Shown: positions 1 to 7,863 of the stretch, piece after piece
Layout of the letters: every line of letters starts with the position of its first letter
Position numbering within the stretch: position 1 is the first letter of the stretch
The notes under the pieces: generated by a model
Told to the model about the DNA's origin: nothing
Database searches by the model: none
What the model saw: only the letters and a program-made list of their open reading frames with translations
Translations under genes and position numbers: made by a program
IMG/VR virus record: IMGVR_UViG_3300048009_000017
Coordinates: 1 to 22,638 of that record
Source of the DNA: a virus
Reading direction: 5' to 3' (one strand)
DNA: 22,638 nucleotides

Positions 1-1794
1 ACTCTGGGGTTGATGGTAACCCTGAGACTGCTTGACCCCTTTCTACTCGAAAGTGCAAGACTGTCTTTCTTTGACTCGATGCAAAGAGGACAGGACGCTA
101 AACAATCAGAACAGATTGTCCTTATTGATATTGACGAGCTGACTCTAGAGGAGTTCGGTCAGTATCCTATTCCCCGCGAAACGATGGCAGATGAGTTGGT
201 AAAACTCAATAACTCGATACTGGGTATCAATATCTTGTTGTCAGAACCAGACAGGTTCGGTGGTGATGACGCACTTGCTGATGCGTTGTTTGATATGAAC
301 GCAGTAGTATCCATTGCACCAAACGATAAGACGAACATAGACTCCCGACCAAAACCTGTAGGTGTAGCAACATTCGGTGAAAGAGACGCAGTAGAGTTCC
401 GACCTGAACTTGAGGGTATGTTATTTGCGCGACCTGAAATCATGGACGCTGCAATCGGTTATGGAACAATGTCATCTACACAAGACACTGATGGTATCAC
501 ACGCAGAGTCCCCTTGATTGAGAATTTTGAGGGTCGCATGTATCCTGCCTTTGCATTGGATATCCTTCGTGTGGCTGCGGGTGATGTATCCTATCAAGTC
601 AAGACAGACGATTATGGAATACGATTTGTTCGCATACCGAAGTTTGATGTGGTGCAGACAGACGATAATAGTAATGTGCGTATCGCATTCTGGAACGAGT
701 TCAAGAGATATTCCTTCACAGAGATAGACCAGATACCCGCAGGAAGCATTGCGATACTGGGTGCGACCTTCAAGGGAACATCTGTTGTATCAACTCCTGT
801 TGGTGCGATGTATCCCCACGACATTCAGGCAAACCTGTTGAAGACGATGATTGACGGTGTGACTATCACACGAATGCCAGAGTTTAAGTTTTATGAACTT
901 TTCGCAACGATAGTGGTATCGATAGTGATACTATTCATGTTATCTAAACTCTCTATCGTGATTTCGGGGGTAGTTTTCCTCATCATCAGTTCAAGTTTCG
1001 TGAATGGTGCGTCACTGATATTCGACAATACCTTTATGCTCCTTGACCCTATCTTCCCTGTTATAACATTTGTTATAATCTTCGCACACGGTTCGTTTGT
1101 GCAGTTCTATACGCAGTTCAAAGCAAAGCAGATGATTAAGGGTCAGTTCGGGACATACCTATCACCCGACATGGTTGACATGCTTGCCAAAGACCCAAGT
1201 CTCATGAAGTTGGGTGGTGAACGCAAAGAGATGACATTCCTGTTTATGGATATCTGTGGGTTCACCCCGATATCAGAACACTACAAAAACAACGATGACC
1301 CCGAAGGGCTCGTGCATCTTATCAATGATTATCTGAATCAGATGACTAAAATCATTCAAGACAATGGCGGCACTATAGATAAGTATATGGGTGATTGTAT
1401 CATGGCATTCTGGAACGCACCGTTACCTTGCCCTAACCACGCAGAGATGGCAGTGAAGTCTGCTATTCAGATTGAGGAAAAGACCAATGAACTTAGAAAA
1501 AAATATGAAGAAGCTGGTCTCCCTCCTATCAACGTGGGGACTGGAGTTAACACTGGGGATTGCATTGTTGGCAACATGGGTTCTGAATCCAGATTTGATT
1601 ACTCAGTTATTGGAGATGCGGTCAACCTTGCAGCAAGACTAGAAGCCACTGCCGCACGAGGCGACTACATAGATTACAAGACTATCATATCATCTTATAC
1701 GAATGACCAGATTGATATGCCAACCAAGAAGATTGGTGATATCAAGGTGAAGGGTAAAGATGAATTGATTGAAATTTTTTCTCCTAGAGCGTAA
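1..1794 (+). CDS. CHASE2-domain transmembrane class III adenylate/guanylate cyclase (5' end outside window)
   Basis: Predicted membrane enzyme making a cyclic nucleotide (cAMP or cGMP) from an NTP. The frame is open to the window edge and begins inside a hydrophobic helix, so the true start lies upstream. Numbering from the TTG at position 10: residues ~15-285 resemble a CHASE2 sensor domain (IVLIDIDELTLEEFG, then YPIPRE; DTDGITRRVP later). Three hydrophobic stretches follow at ~296-312, ~315-338 and ~345-366. The cyclase domain spans ~405-590. Catalytic signatures are visible: metal-binding D414 (MDICGFT) and D462 (KYMGDCIMAF), base-contacting K458, and transition-state N539 and R543 (IGDAVNLAARLE). 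The CHASE2-TM-cyclase order is typical of bacterial sensor cyclases, and all key residues look intact. Such a gene is unusual in a phage genome. Neither the signal nor adenylate versus guanylate specificity can be read from sequence. Confidence 0.88.
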   Translation, partial: TLGLMVTLRLLDPFLLESARLSFFDSMQRGQDAKQSEQIVLIDIDELTLEEFGQYPIPRETMADELVKLNNSILGINILLSEPDRFGGDDALADALFDMNAVVSIAPNDKTNIDSRPKPVGVATFGERDAVEFRPELEGMLFARPEIMDAAIGYGTMSSTQDTDGITRRVPLIENFEGRMYPAFALDILRVAAGDVSYQVKTDDYGIRFVRIPKFDVVQTDDNSNVRIAFWNEFKRYSFTEIDQIPAGSIAILGATFKGTSVVSTPVGAMYPHDIQANLLKTMIDGVTITRMPEFKFYELFATIVVSIVILFMLSKLSIVISGVVFLIISSSFVNGASLIFDNTFMLLDPIFPVITFVIIFAHGSFVQFYTQFKAKQMIKGQFGTYLSPDMVDMLAKDPSLMKLGGERKEMTFLFMDICGFTPISEHYKNNDDPEGLVHLINDYLNQMTKIIQDNGGTIDKYMGDCIMAFWNAPLPCPNHAEMAVKSAIQIEEKTNELRKKYEEAGLPPINVGTGVNTGDCIVGNMGSESRFDYSVIGDAVNLAARLEATAARGDYIDYKTIISSYTNDQIDMPTKKIGDIKVKGKDELIEIFSPRA

Positions 1795-1802
1795 AAAAAC
1801 GC

Positions 1803-1831
1803 TTGACTTTATTATAAGTTTGTGTTATTAT
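1803..1831 (+). promoter_or_regulatory. sigma70-type promoter for the DUF932 gene
   Basis: TTGACT at 1803-1808 and TATTAT at 1826-1831 are separated by exactly 17 bp, with the start codon 35 bp downstream. The -35 overlaps a short 5-bp inverted repeat (1788-1803) that follows the cyclase stop codon. This looks like a host-type vegetative promoter opening a new transcription unit. Confidence 0.75.
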
Positions 1832-1865
1832 AAGAACATAATCGAGAAATAGAAGGAGATTGATT

Positions 1866-2816
1866 ATGGCACATGCAGTAGAAACAATGGCATACGCAGG
1901 AGAAGTTCCGTGGCACGGTCTCGGTGTTCCTGTATCAAATGACCTGACTCCCCGTCAGATGATGGAGAAGGCTGGTCTGGACTGGACAGTTGAGAAGGAA
2001 GACCTCGTAACATCGTCTGGTGCAACAGTAGAAGGTAAACAAGCGCTTGTCCGTTCCTCTGACAACAAAGTTCTGGATGTCATCGGTAAAGGATGGAATC
2101 CAGTTCAGAACAGCGAAGCGTTTGAGTTCTTCTCTGAGTATGTTCTTGCGGGTGATATGGAAATGCACACCGCTGGTTCACTCAAAGATGGTAACATGGT
2201 GTGGGGTCTTGCGAAAGTAAAAGACACCTTTGACATTCTTGGTGGTGACCAAGTTGACTCATACCTTTTGTTCTCTAACCCGCATCAGTATGGTAAGTCC
2301 ATCGATGTTCGGTTCACTCCGATTCGTGTAGTGTGCAACAACACACTGTCACTGTCGCTTGGTCAGAAGGTTGCAAATTCGGTATCTCTGAACCACCGCA
2401 CTGCATTCAATCCTGACTCCGTGAAAGAAACTCTGGGTATTGCTCATGAGAAGTTCCAACAGTATAAAGAGACCGCAGAGTTTCTTTCGTCCAAACGTTT
2501 CACGGTTGGTTCACTGGTTGAGTATTACAACGAAGTATTCCCTCGCACCTATCAAGGTAAGAGTGAAGTTAATGTCCAGTCTGTCGAAGACCTGACCACC
2601 AATGCGAAGAAAGCATATGAGGTTCTGGAAACTCAGCCTGGCGCAGAGTTTGGTGAAGGCACATGGTGGCAAGCACTAAATAGCGTGACCTACCTGACTG
2701 ACCACAAGATGGGTCGTGAGGCAGACACACGTTTGACTTCTGCATGGTTTGGTGCAAACCAATCACGCAAAGTCAAAGCAGTCGAGAAAGCAGTAGAATA
2801 TGCTCTCGCTTCTTGA
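1866..2816 (+). CDS. DUF932 / phage-plasmid-like protein (TIGR03299 type)
   Basis: 316-aa protein of the DUF932 family, widespread in phages and plasmids; its biochemical role is not established. Recognised from the N-terminal PWHGLGVPV, the central SYLLFSNPHQYGKSIDVRF and PIRVVCNNTLSLSL, and the overall length. I chose the ATG at 1866 over the in-frame TTG at 1860 because AAGGAGA (1853-1859) is correctly spaced for 1866 and would overlap the TTG. The gene stands alone between its own promoter and a stem-loop at 2833-2859. In other phages members are often abundantly expressed early, which fits the strong promoter, but that role is inference. Confidence 0.9.
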   Translation: MAHAVETMAYAGEVPWHGLGVPVSNDLTPRQMMEKAGLDWTVEKEDLVTSSGATVEGKQALVRSSDNKVLDVIGKGWNPVQNSEAFEFFSEYVLAGDMEMHTAGSLKDGNMVWGLAKVKDTFDILGGDQVDSYLLFSNPHQYGKSIDVRFTPIRVVCNNTLSLSLGQKVANSVSLNHRTAFNPDSVKETLGIAHEKFQQYKETAEFLSSKRFTVGSLVEYYNEVFPRTYQGKSEVNVQSVEDLTTNAKKAYEVLETQPGAEFGEGTWWQALNSVTYLTDHKMGREADTRLTSAWFGANQSRKVKAVEKAVEYALAS

Positions 2817-2832
2817 TTGGATTGGAAATCTG

Positions 2833-2859
2833 GTGGGTAGGATTTTTTATCCTGCCTAC
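2833..2859 (+). terminator. stem-loop after the DUF932 gene
   Basis: GTGGGTAGGAT (2833-2843) can pair with ATCCTGCCTAC (2849-2859), giving 11 bp with two G-U pairs and a TTTTT loop. It lies 17 nt after the DUF932 stop codon. There is no U-tract after the stem, so it is not a textbook intrinsic terminator. It could be an RNA-processing or stability element, or a weak terminator. Confidence 0.45.
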
Positions 2860-2929
2860 TACAATATAAACTATGAAGATTCGCTGGGCGAAGATGTTCG
2901 TCCGTGGCGTATAAGGGAAAATAAAGACG

Positions 2930-3499
2930 ATGAATAAAGGTGTTGTATTACCTCAAGTAACATTTCCAACCCGTGTTCGTAATGATGAACTGGGTGGAGA
3001 CAATCCATTTGAATGGCGACAAGTAAATAGTTCGTTTCTATTCGGTGGTAAAGACTTACATAAACGTGTGGTGGTGTTCTCACTGCCAGGCGCATTTACT
3101 CCAACGTGTTCAACATATCAGTTGCCTGACTTTGAGCGTCTGATGGCTGAAGGTGAGTTTGCAAAGTATGGTATCGATGATGTCTATTGTGTATCAGTCA
3201 ATGACAGTTTCGTAATGAACTGTTGGGCAAAAGACCAGAACCTCGAACATGTGAAAGTTGTTCCTGATGGTTCGGGTGAGTTTACTCGCAAGATGGGTAT
3301 GTTGGTTGACAAAGCAAATCTTGGTTTCGGGTATCGTTCATGGCGTTATGCAATGATTGTTGATAATGGTGTGGTCGAGGCATTCTTACCAGAACCAGAC
3401 TTTGGGGACAATCATGGTGAAGACCCATATGGCGAATCATCTCCACAGAATGTCCTAAAAGTTCTGGAAAGTCTCGAAGTGACTGGAGCTCCTGTCTAA
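2930..3499 (+). CDS. peroxiredoxin (AhpC/TSA, Prx5-like)
   Basis: 189-aa thiol peroxidase that reduces H2O2 or organic peroxides. The active-site signature PGAFTPTC carries the peroxidatic cysteine C60 and helper T57. The SVNDSFVMNCW segment and the arginine-containing RSWRYAMIVDNG strand match the Prx5/type II group. A further cysteine (C98) lies in the position region where some relatives form an atypical disulfide. The segment VRNDELGGDNPFEWR fits the N-terminal part of that group. Probably acts in the infected cytoplasm, reduced by glutaredoxin or thioredoxin; the phage also encodes a glutaredoxin inside its NrdA. Read as an auxiliary metabolic gene for oxidative stress during infection. 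The start is supported by AAGGGAAA upstream. No clear promoter of its own was found. Confidence 0.92.
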   Translation: MNKGVVLPQVTFPTRVRNDELGGDNPFEWRQVNSSFLFGGKDLHKRVVVFSLPGAFTPTCSTYQLPDFERLMAEGEFAKYGIDDVYCVSVNDSFVMNCWAKDQNLEHVKVVPDGSGEFTRKMGMLVDKANLGFGYRSWRYAMIVDNGVVEAFLPEPDFGDNHGEDPYGESSPQNVLKVLESLEVTGAPV

Positions 3500-3528
3500 G
3501 CCATTGATATTGTTATGAAAGAAAGTTC

Positions 3529-3557
3529 TTGACAATTTCTGCCCAAGCTGATACTAT
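3529..3557 (+). promoter_or_regulatory. sigma70-type promoter for the metalloprotein/nuclease operon
   Basis: TTGACA (3529-3534), a 17-bp spacer and TACTAT (3552-3557) lie in the gap after the peroxiredoxin gene. The start codon at 3585 is 27 bp after the -10. GAGAGG at 3574-3579 supplies the ribosome site. Confidence 0.75.
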
Positions 3558-3584
3558 AAAGGTATAGTGAGAAGAGAGGTTGTT

Positions 3585-4031
3585 ATGAATATTTATTTGG
3601 AAGACAATGGTTATGAGGTTGAGGATTACATCAACGCAGTTGCTGTGATTCTCAATCTTGACAGTCATGAGGGTGACCTTCGCATTGACTTGATGAAGAA
3701 GTGTGATGGTGATGCTGGTGGTTATTGTTACGGTGATGCCGAAGACATCGATATCGAGATTGCTACACACGTTCAAGGTGAGGCTCTTGATATTGAGACT
3801 ATCAAAGTCAACATTGCTCATGAGATGATTCATGCTCAACAGATTGCCAGTGGTCGGTTGAATGACCACGGTATTCAGATTGTCAACGACTGTCTGGTTA
3901 AAGTTGCCGAGTGGGATGGTGAGTATCATACGAATACAAAGTATGAAGACCAACCGTGGGAAATCGATGCGTATGGTCGTGAAGCACAGGTATCACAAGA
4001 AGCAAAGGACATGTTAGCACAATGGAACTAG
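3585..4031 (+). CDS. small HExxH metalloprotein (putative metallopeptidase)
   Basis: 148-aa acidic protein with a zinc-binding HEMIH motif (H79, E80, H83) in a predicted helix, followed by PWEIDAYGRE, where E126 is a plausible third ligand as in gluzincins. The HExxH ... PWEI(D/E)AY pairing is one I recognise from small phage metallopeptidase-like proteins; the substrate is unknown. The start at ATG 3585 is preferred over the in-frame GTG at 3567 because GAGAGG lies between them. Its stop overlaps the start of the next gene (ATGGAACTAG), suggesting translational coupling to a second HExxH protein. Protease activity is inferred from the motif only. Confidence 0.72.
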   Translation: MNIYLEDNGYEVEDYINAVAVILNLDSHEGDLRIDLMKKCDGDAGGYCYGDAEDIDIEIATHVQGEALDIETIKVNIAHEMIHAQQIASGRLNDHGIQIVNDCLVKVAEWDGEYHTNTKYEDQPWEIDAYGREAQVSQEAKDMLAQWN

Positions 4032-4615
4032 ATGCGTTGAAAATGTTGTATGCTGAATATAAACGAAAGCATAGTCACAAACAAAACCGTGGTGCTGCTG
4101 GTCGAGTGGACTCAGAGAAGTCTAAGACCTATCAAGCAGAGTTTGCCTTTCAGAGACGATACAAAGTCAAAGAGTTCGAAAATCTGAAAGAAGCACAGAA
4201 ACGTGCAAAGCAAATCTATGCGACCAAGAAGTGGCAGAAGGTCTGGAAACTAGAAGGTCGCACAGACCGTAACCTCATGAAGCAACCCGCAGTTGTTCTC
4301 AAAGAACGCAACACGGGTCGTGGCACTGCTGGTTGGACTGACGGTTGGTCGGTAGTCCTAGATAGTAAAGCAGGGTTGGACGAATACACTCTGTTGCATG
4401 AGTTGACACATTGTTTGGGTCACATGCATCATGGTCGTTCTTTCCGCCGTGCCTTGTTGGAACTGGTCGGTGCATTCATCGGTGCAGATGCCAAGAAGAT
4501 ACTCAAGGAAGAGTTCGCCAAACGCAAACTCAAATGTGGTAAGGCTCGTCAACCATTGACATATACTCAGTGGAAAGCAGCACGAAATAAAATGGAAAAT
4601 ATACGAAATGTTTAA
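4022..4615 (+). CDS. HExxH putative metallopeptidase/metallohydrolase
   Basis: 197-aa protein with a basic N-terminal half and the zinc motif HELTHCLGHMHHGRSF (H126, E127, H130, third ligand probably H136 or H137). The HG..F ending recalls SprT-like and TIGR04338-type metallohydrolases. The N-terminus (~40-80) is rich in Lys, Arg and aromatics. It sits between another HExxH gene and a PD-(D/E)XK nuclease, overlapping both by a few bases, so the three are probably co-translated. It is unrelated in sequence to the preceding metalloprotein apart from the motif. Function (protein or peptide cleavage) is inferred. Confidence 0.75.
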   Translation: MELDALKMLYAEYKRKHSHKQNRGAAGRVDSEKSKTYQAEFAFQRRYKVKEFENLKEAQKRAKQIYATKKWQKVWKLEGRTDRNLMKQPAVVLKERNTGRGTAGWTDGWSVVLDSKAGLDEYTLLHELTHCLGHMHHGRSFRRALLELVGAFIGADAKKILKEEFAKRKLKCGKARQPLTYTQWKAARNKMENIRNV

Positions 4616-5288
4616 TCATGAACAAGTAGAACTAACTGAAATGAATGCGGTGACAACCGACTCTGGACGTAAGTATAAGACCCCCGAAGGAATCGACCTT
4701 CCATCTATCACAACTGTCCTGTCTATTCTATCTCGTGACTCTATCGCAAAGTGGCGTAAACGTGTTGGTGAAGCAGAGGCAAACAAAATCTCTGGTCGTG
4801 CATCAGGTCGCGGAACTCGTGTTCACGAAATCACTGAGAAGTATATTGACAATGACCCGAACTACAAAGACGGTTATACTCCAGACATCATTCACTCATT
4901 CAATGTTATGAAACCAATTCTTGATGGTTTGATTGGAACTGTCTACGCACAGGAAGCACCGCTCTACTCTACACACTTGGGTGTTGCTGGTCGTGTTGAC
5001 TGTGTTGCTGAGTTTGATGGTAAACTGTCTATCATCGACTTCAAGACTGCAATGAAGAAGAAACAGAAGAGTTGGATTAACAACTACTTCATGCAGGAAG
5101 CCGCATATGCTATTATGTGGGAAGAACGCACGGGACAACCTATCACACAGTTGGTGACTATCATCAGTGTTGATGGTATGGATAAACCACAAATCTTTGT
5201 CGAACATCGTGATAACTGGATAAATTCTTTGCGTGACACCATCAAAAAGTATAACGAAGAGCAAGATTCGACTTCCATTTTATTATAA
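4608..5288 (+). CDS. PD-(D/E)XK exonuclease, RecB/MGME1-like
   Basis: 226-aa single-domain nuclease of the RecB/Cas4/MGME1-like group, expected to degrade single-stranded or processed DNA ends. Motifs in order: ITTVLSI near the N-terminus, GRGTRVHEITEKY with H73, the core GVAGRVDCVAEFDGKLSIID with D131, DFKTA with catalytic D144 and K146, and the QxxxY-type helix FMQEAAYA (Q163, Y167). All catalytic residues appear present. It overlaps the preceding metallopeptidase gene by 8 bases. A role in phage DNA recombination, repair or host-DNA degradation is likely, but which one cannot be told here. The last codons overlap the late promoter of the next unit. Confidence 0.88.
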   Translation: MFNHEQVELTEMNAVTTDSGRKYKTPEGIDLPSITTVLSILSRDSIAKWRKRVGEAEANKISGRASGRGTRVHEITEKYIDNDPNYKDGYTPDIIHSFNVMKPILDGLIGTVYAQEAPLYSTHLGVAGRVDCVAEFDGKLSIIDFKTAMKKKQKSWINNYFMQEAAYAIMWEERTGQPITQLVTIISVDGMDKPQIFVEHRDNWINSLRDTIKKYNEEQDSTSILL

Positions 5289-5291
5289 ATA
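5284..5291 (+). promoter_or_regulatory. T4-type late promoter TATAAATA
   Basis: A perfect TATAAATA octamer lies 34 bp before the ATG at 5326 and contains the stop codon of the nuclease gene. Immediately downstream, TGGTATAAT (5293-5301) is an extended -10 for sigma70, so the site may be dual. The leader carries AATGGGAAA before the start, as does the leader of the gene at 13312, which also has a late octamer. Confidence 0.65.
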
Positions 5292-5325
5292 GTGGTATAA
5301 TACTATTTGTATAAATGGGAAATCG

Positions 5326-6624
5326 ATGTTATCTCTTAACGAACTCAGCGAAAGTGTTCTCTCGTTTGCGGAAATAATCCGTCCAGACAGAGAATATCGG
5401 GCAGACCTCTTCATCAAAAAGATGAAAATGGGTGAACCATTCGAACTTACGAGTGGTGACAAGGTTGTTATTCAATACAGCGCAGACATTGAAAAAGCAA
5501 TCCGCACAGGAAATAAGAAAGGTCTGTCTACGAAACCATTGGTGACGGCTGATGGTGAAGAGTTTGGATTCGGTAAACTCAAGAAGTCTCAGGAGTTCGG
5601 TGGCGGAACTCGTGGTTCGGGTGGTGGTGCAGACCAGACCCGTGCAACCGAATCCGCACAATGTGTATATGCACAAGTAATCTGGGACAATCCAAATACA
5701 AAGTTCTCCCCTGATGACTTGAAGGCTGCATACGCAAAGGTAAACAGTGACGCGAAGATAGATGAAATCCTTCTGTCAGATGACGGTTGGATTGCATCAT
5801 CTATCAACGGTGCAAGACTATTACACAAGGCACTCAAACGCAAACAGTATACATGGCATCGTGGTTCTTCGTGGGTTGATGCACTTGAGAACAAATTCAA
5901 AGAACTTAATCGACAAGAGAAAATATTTAAGAACGTAAACAAGTGGACTCCCGCAGATATCTGGGCAGTTGCGAGAGGCGCAGAGAACAAATACAATATT
6001 CTCAACGCATCGAGTATCTCAGAACTCAATAACGAGTTGTTGAAGGCATATGCGGAGAGAGACATTATGGGCATCTCTCTCAAGAAAATTGGTAAGAAAC
6101 CGAAACTGGTTCAGGTGAACTATAAGAAGCCGTTCAAAGCGCCGAAGTTTACAACCAAGACATACGGTAAGAGAGAGTTCTTTGCTGCCAAAGATGGTTA
6201 TCTATACTTTGCTGGTAAAGGTCAGATTCAGTTCCGAACCTTCCCAACCTTCCAATGTGAGATTGTCGCTACTAAAGCAAAGCATGGTAAGGTATCATAC
6301 GGTGGTATCAGTGAGGCAATGAAACTCGCAGTCGGTAGACCTCTGACTGATAAGAAGGTGATTGAACGTCTTTTCAAATCAAGTCCTGATAAGTTCTACA
6401 CTCAGTTCTATCAGAACTATTCGATGAGCAATAATCCAAAGATGACCAAAGAACAGTTCATCAAAAAACTAGAGGGAAAACAGGTTGATTGGTTGATGTC
6501 TAAGTATATGGTAACCGAACTGTTTACCGCAATCGAAGGTAGAGAACAACAGGTAATCGAATATCTTTACCGTATTGCTAAATCCCAAACCAAAGACTCC
6601 GCAGTCCATTTGAAGGTAATGTAA
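5326..6624 (+). CDS. conserved phage protein of unknown function, 432 aa
   Basis: I recognise this only as a conserved protein of marine T4-like phages. The N-terminus has LNELSE|S (LxE at residues 7-9), resembling a T4 prohead-protease site. A glycine-rich stretch at ~90-101 (GGGTRGSGGGADQ) separates an N-terminal domain from the rest. Later landmarks are KWTPADIWAVARG (~206-218) and GQIQFRTFPTFQCEI (~303-317), followed by GKVSYGGIS. No catalytic motif is certain. The gene follows a TATAAATA late promoter and ends with its last stop bases overlapping the next start (TAATGA). Late expression and packaging in the head are inferred, not shown. Confidence 0.8.
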   Translation: MLSLNELSESVLSFAEIIRPDREYRADLFIKKMKMGEPFELTSGDKVVIQYSADIEKAIRTGNKKGLSTKPLVTADGEEFGFGKLKKSQEFGGGTRGSGGGADQTRATESAQCVYAQVIWDNPNTKFSPDDLKAAYAKVNSDAKIDEILLSDDGWIASSINGARLLHKALKRKQYTWHRGSSWVDALENKFKELNRQEKIFKNVNKWTPADIWAVARGAENKYNILNASSISELNNELLKAYAERDIMGISLKKIGKKPKLVQVNYKKPFKAPKFTTKTYGKREFFAAKDGYLYFAGKGQIQFRTFPTFQCEIVATKAKHGKVSYGGISEAMKLAVGRPLTDKKVIERLFKSSPDKFYTQFYQNYSMSNNPKMTKEQFIKKLEGKQVDWLMSKYMVTELFTAIEGREQQVIEYLYRIAKSQTKDSAVHLKVM

Positions 6625-7859
6625 TGACCACCACGATACTTCACTTCCCAGATTTTCTCCGTGAGCAAAAGAATACTCACATGACTCATATCGAGGACAA
6701 GGTTCTCTATGGTGGTGTGAACGGAACTCGTCAGGCAATCAATGCATTGCGTGAACTTCGTGACATGCTTGCGGGTGAGACCAGTTCTAAACTATCGGTC
6801 AAGTGGGATGGTGCGCCTGCAATCTTCGCAGGACAAGACCCGTCAGACGGGAACTTCTTTGTTGCGAAGAAAGGTATCTTTGCGAAGAATCCTAAAATCT
6901 ATAAGTCTGCCGCAGAGATTGACGCAGAGATGTCAGGTGACCTTGCAGACAAGATGAAGGCTGCACTTCGTTACCTACCTGAACTGGGCATCAAGGGTGT
7001 CGTTCAGGGTGACTTCTTGTTTTCAAAAGCAGACCTAAAGAATGAAACGATTGATGGTCAGAAGTATACAACCTTCCACCCCAATACAATCATATACGCA
7101 GTTCCATACGAACAGGCAGAATCAGTTCGCAAAGCGCAAATCGGAATCGTCTGGCACACAACCTACAAAGGGAGTGACTTTGAAAGCATGAAGGCATCCT
7201 ACGGTGTTGATGTATCAAAGTTTAAGACCTCTAAGAATGTATACTCTGCTGACGCAATGTTGCGTGATGTCGGTGGTGCGACAATGAACAAGAAAGAGAC
7301 CGCCGAGGTGACCAAGCATCTGTCAACGGCTGGTAAACTCTTCAACAGTATTGCGGGTTCGACCTTGCGTGAACTGGAAAAGAACCAAGAACTCGCACGA
7401 TTGATTGAACAATACAATAACACCTTCGTGCGTGAGGGTCAGGTCATTCCGAATAGTAACAAACATGTTACAGGTCTTATCAAATGGATTGACAATAAGT
7501 TTGTAAAAGAGATGGAGAAACGTAAATCAGAGAAGGGTCGCATGGTTCAACAAGCAAAGTTGGATGAAATCATGAAGTTCTTCTCTACACGGAACAAAAA
7601 ATCTCTTGTAAACATGTTTGATTTACAGAAAAATATTGTATTAGCGAAACTAAAACTTATAAATAAACTTAATAGTATTGCAAACTATGATGCATTTGTG
7701 CAAACCAAAAAAGGTTATAAGGTTCGCACTGGCGCAGAGGGTTTTGTTGCTATTGATAAATTAGGTGGTGATGCGGTCAAGTTGGTTGACCGCTTAGAAT
7801 TTTCGTATAATAACTTCAGTCCTGACATACTGAAGGGATGGGATAAACCGAAGAGGTAA
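6624..7859 (+). CDS. DUF6267-like, nucleic-acid-ligase-like protein
   Basis: 411-aa protein I assign to the DUF6267-type phage family. SVKWDGAPAIFAG (K60-W-D62-G63) matches motif I (KxDG) of covalent nucleotidyltransferases such as DNA and RNA ligases, where the lysine takes AMP. FVAKKGIF (79-86), GVVQGDFLF (125-133) and IGIVWHTTY (173-181) stand where motifs III, IIIa and IV would be. The C-terminal ~200 residues are helical and Lys-rich rather than a classic OB fold. The N-terminus HFPDFLREQ has an FxxFLxE pattern like a capsid-targeting peptide. Ligase activity is a hypothesis from motif I; the family is otherwise uncharacterised. The stop lies 2 nt from the next start, in an operon with the genes downstream. 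Confidence 0.75.
   Translation: MTTTILHFPDFLREQKNTHMTHIEDKVLYGGVNGTRQAINALRELRDMLAGETSSKLSVKWDGAPAIFAGQDPSDGNFFVAKKGIFAKNPKIYKSAAEIDAEMSGDLADKMKAALRYLPELGIKGVVQGDFLFSKADLKNETIDGQKYTTFHPNTIIYAVPYEQAESVRKAQIGIVWHTTYKGSDFESMKASYGVDVSKFKTSKNVYSADAMLRDVGGATMNKKETAEVTKHLSTAGKLFNSIAGSTLRELEKNQELARLIEQYNNTFVREGQVIPNSNKHVTGLIKWIDNKFVKEMEKRKSEKGRMVQQAKLDEIMKFFSTRNKKSLVNMFDLQKNIVLAKLKLINKLNSIANYDAFVQTKKGYKVRTGAEGFVAIDKLGGDAVKLVDRLEFSYNNFSPDILKGWDKPKR
7773..7793 (+). other. perfect inverted repeat inside the 3' end of the DUF6267-like gene
   Basis: GCGGTCAA (7773-7780), loop GTTGG, TTGACCGC (7786-7793): an 8-bp perfect stem ending 66 nt before the stop codon, followed by TTAGAATTTT. It encodes part of DAVKLVDRLEF, so coding constraint may explain it, but a perfect GC-containing stem is notable. 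Possible attenuator or RNA-processing site. Confidence 0.35.
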
Positions 7860-7863
7860 TAAA

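Noticed and set aside
1788-1803. AGCGT/ACGCT inverted repeat after the cyclase stop
   Set aside because: Only 5 bp of stem and overlapping the -35 of the next promoter; too weak to call a terminator.
2873-2914. 13-codon reading frame before the peroxiredoxin gene
   Set aside because: No ribosome site or recognisable peptide; short frames of this size are expected by chance. It could only matter as a leader peptide.
7658-7665. TATAAATA inside the DUF6267-like gene
   Set aside because: It lies about 200 bp before the next start within AT-rich codons (KLINKL) and lacks the G that follows the three gene-adjacent copies; chance is likely, though an internal late promoter cannot be excluded.
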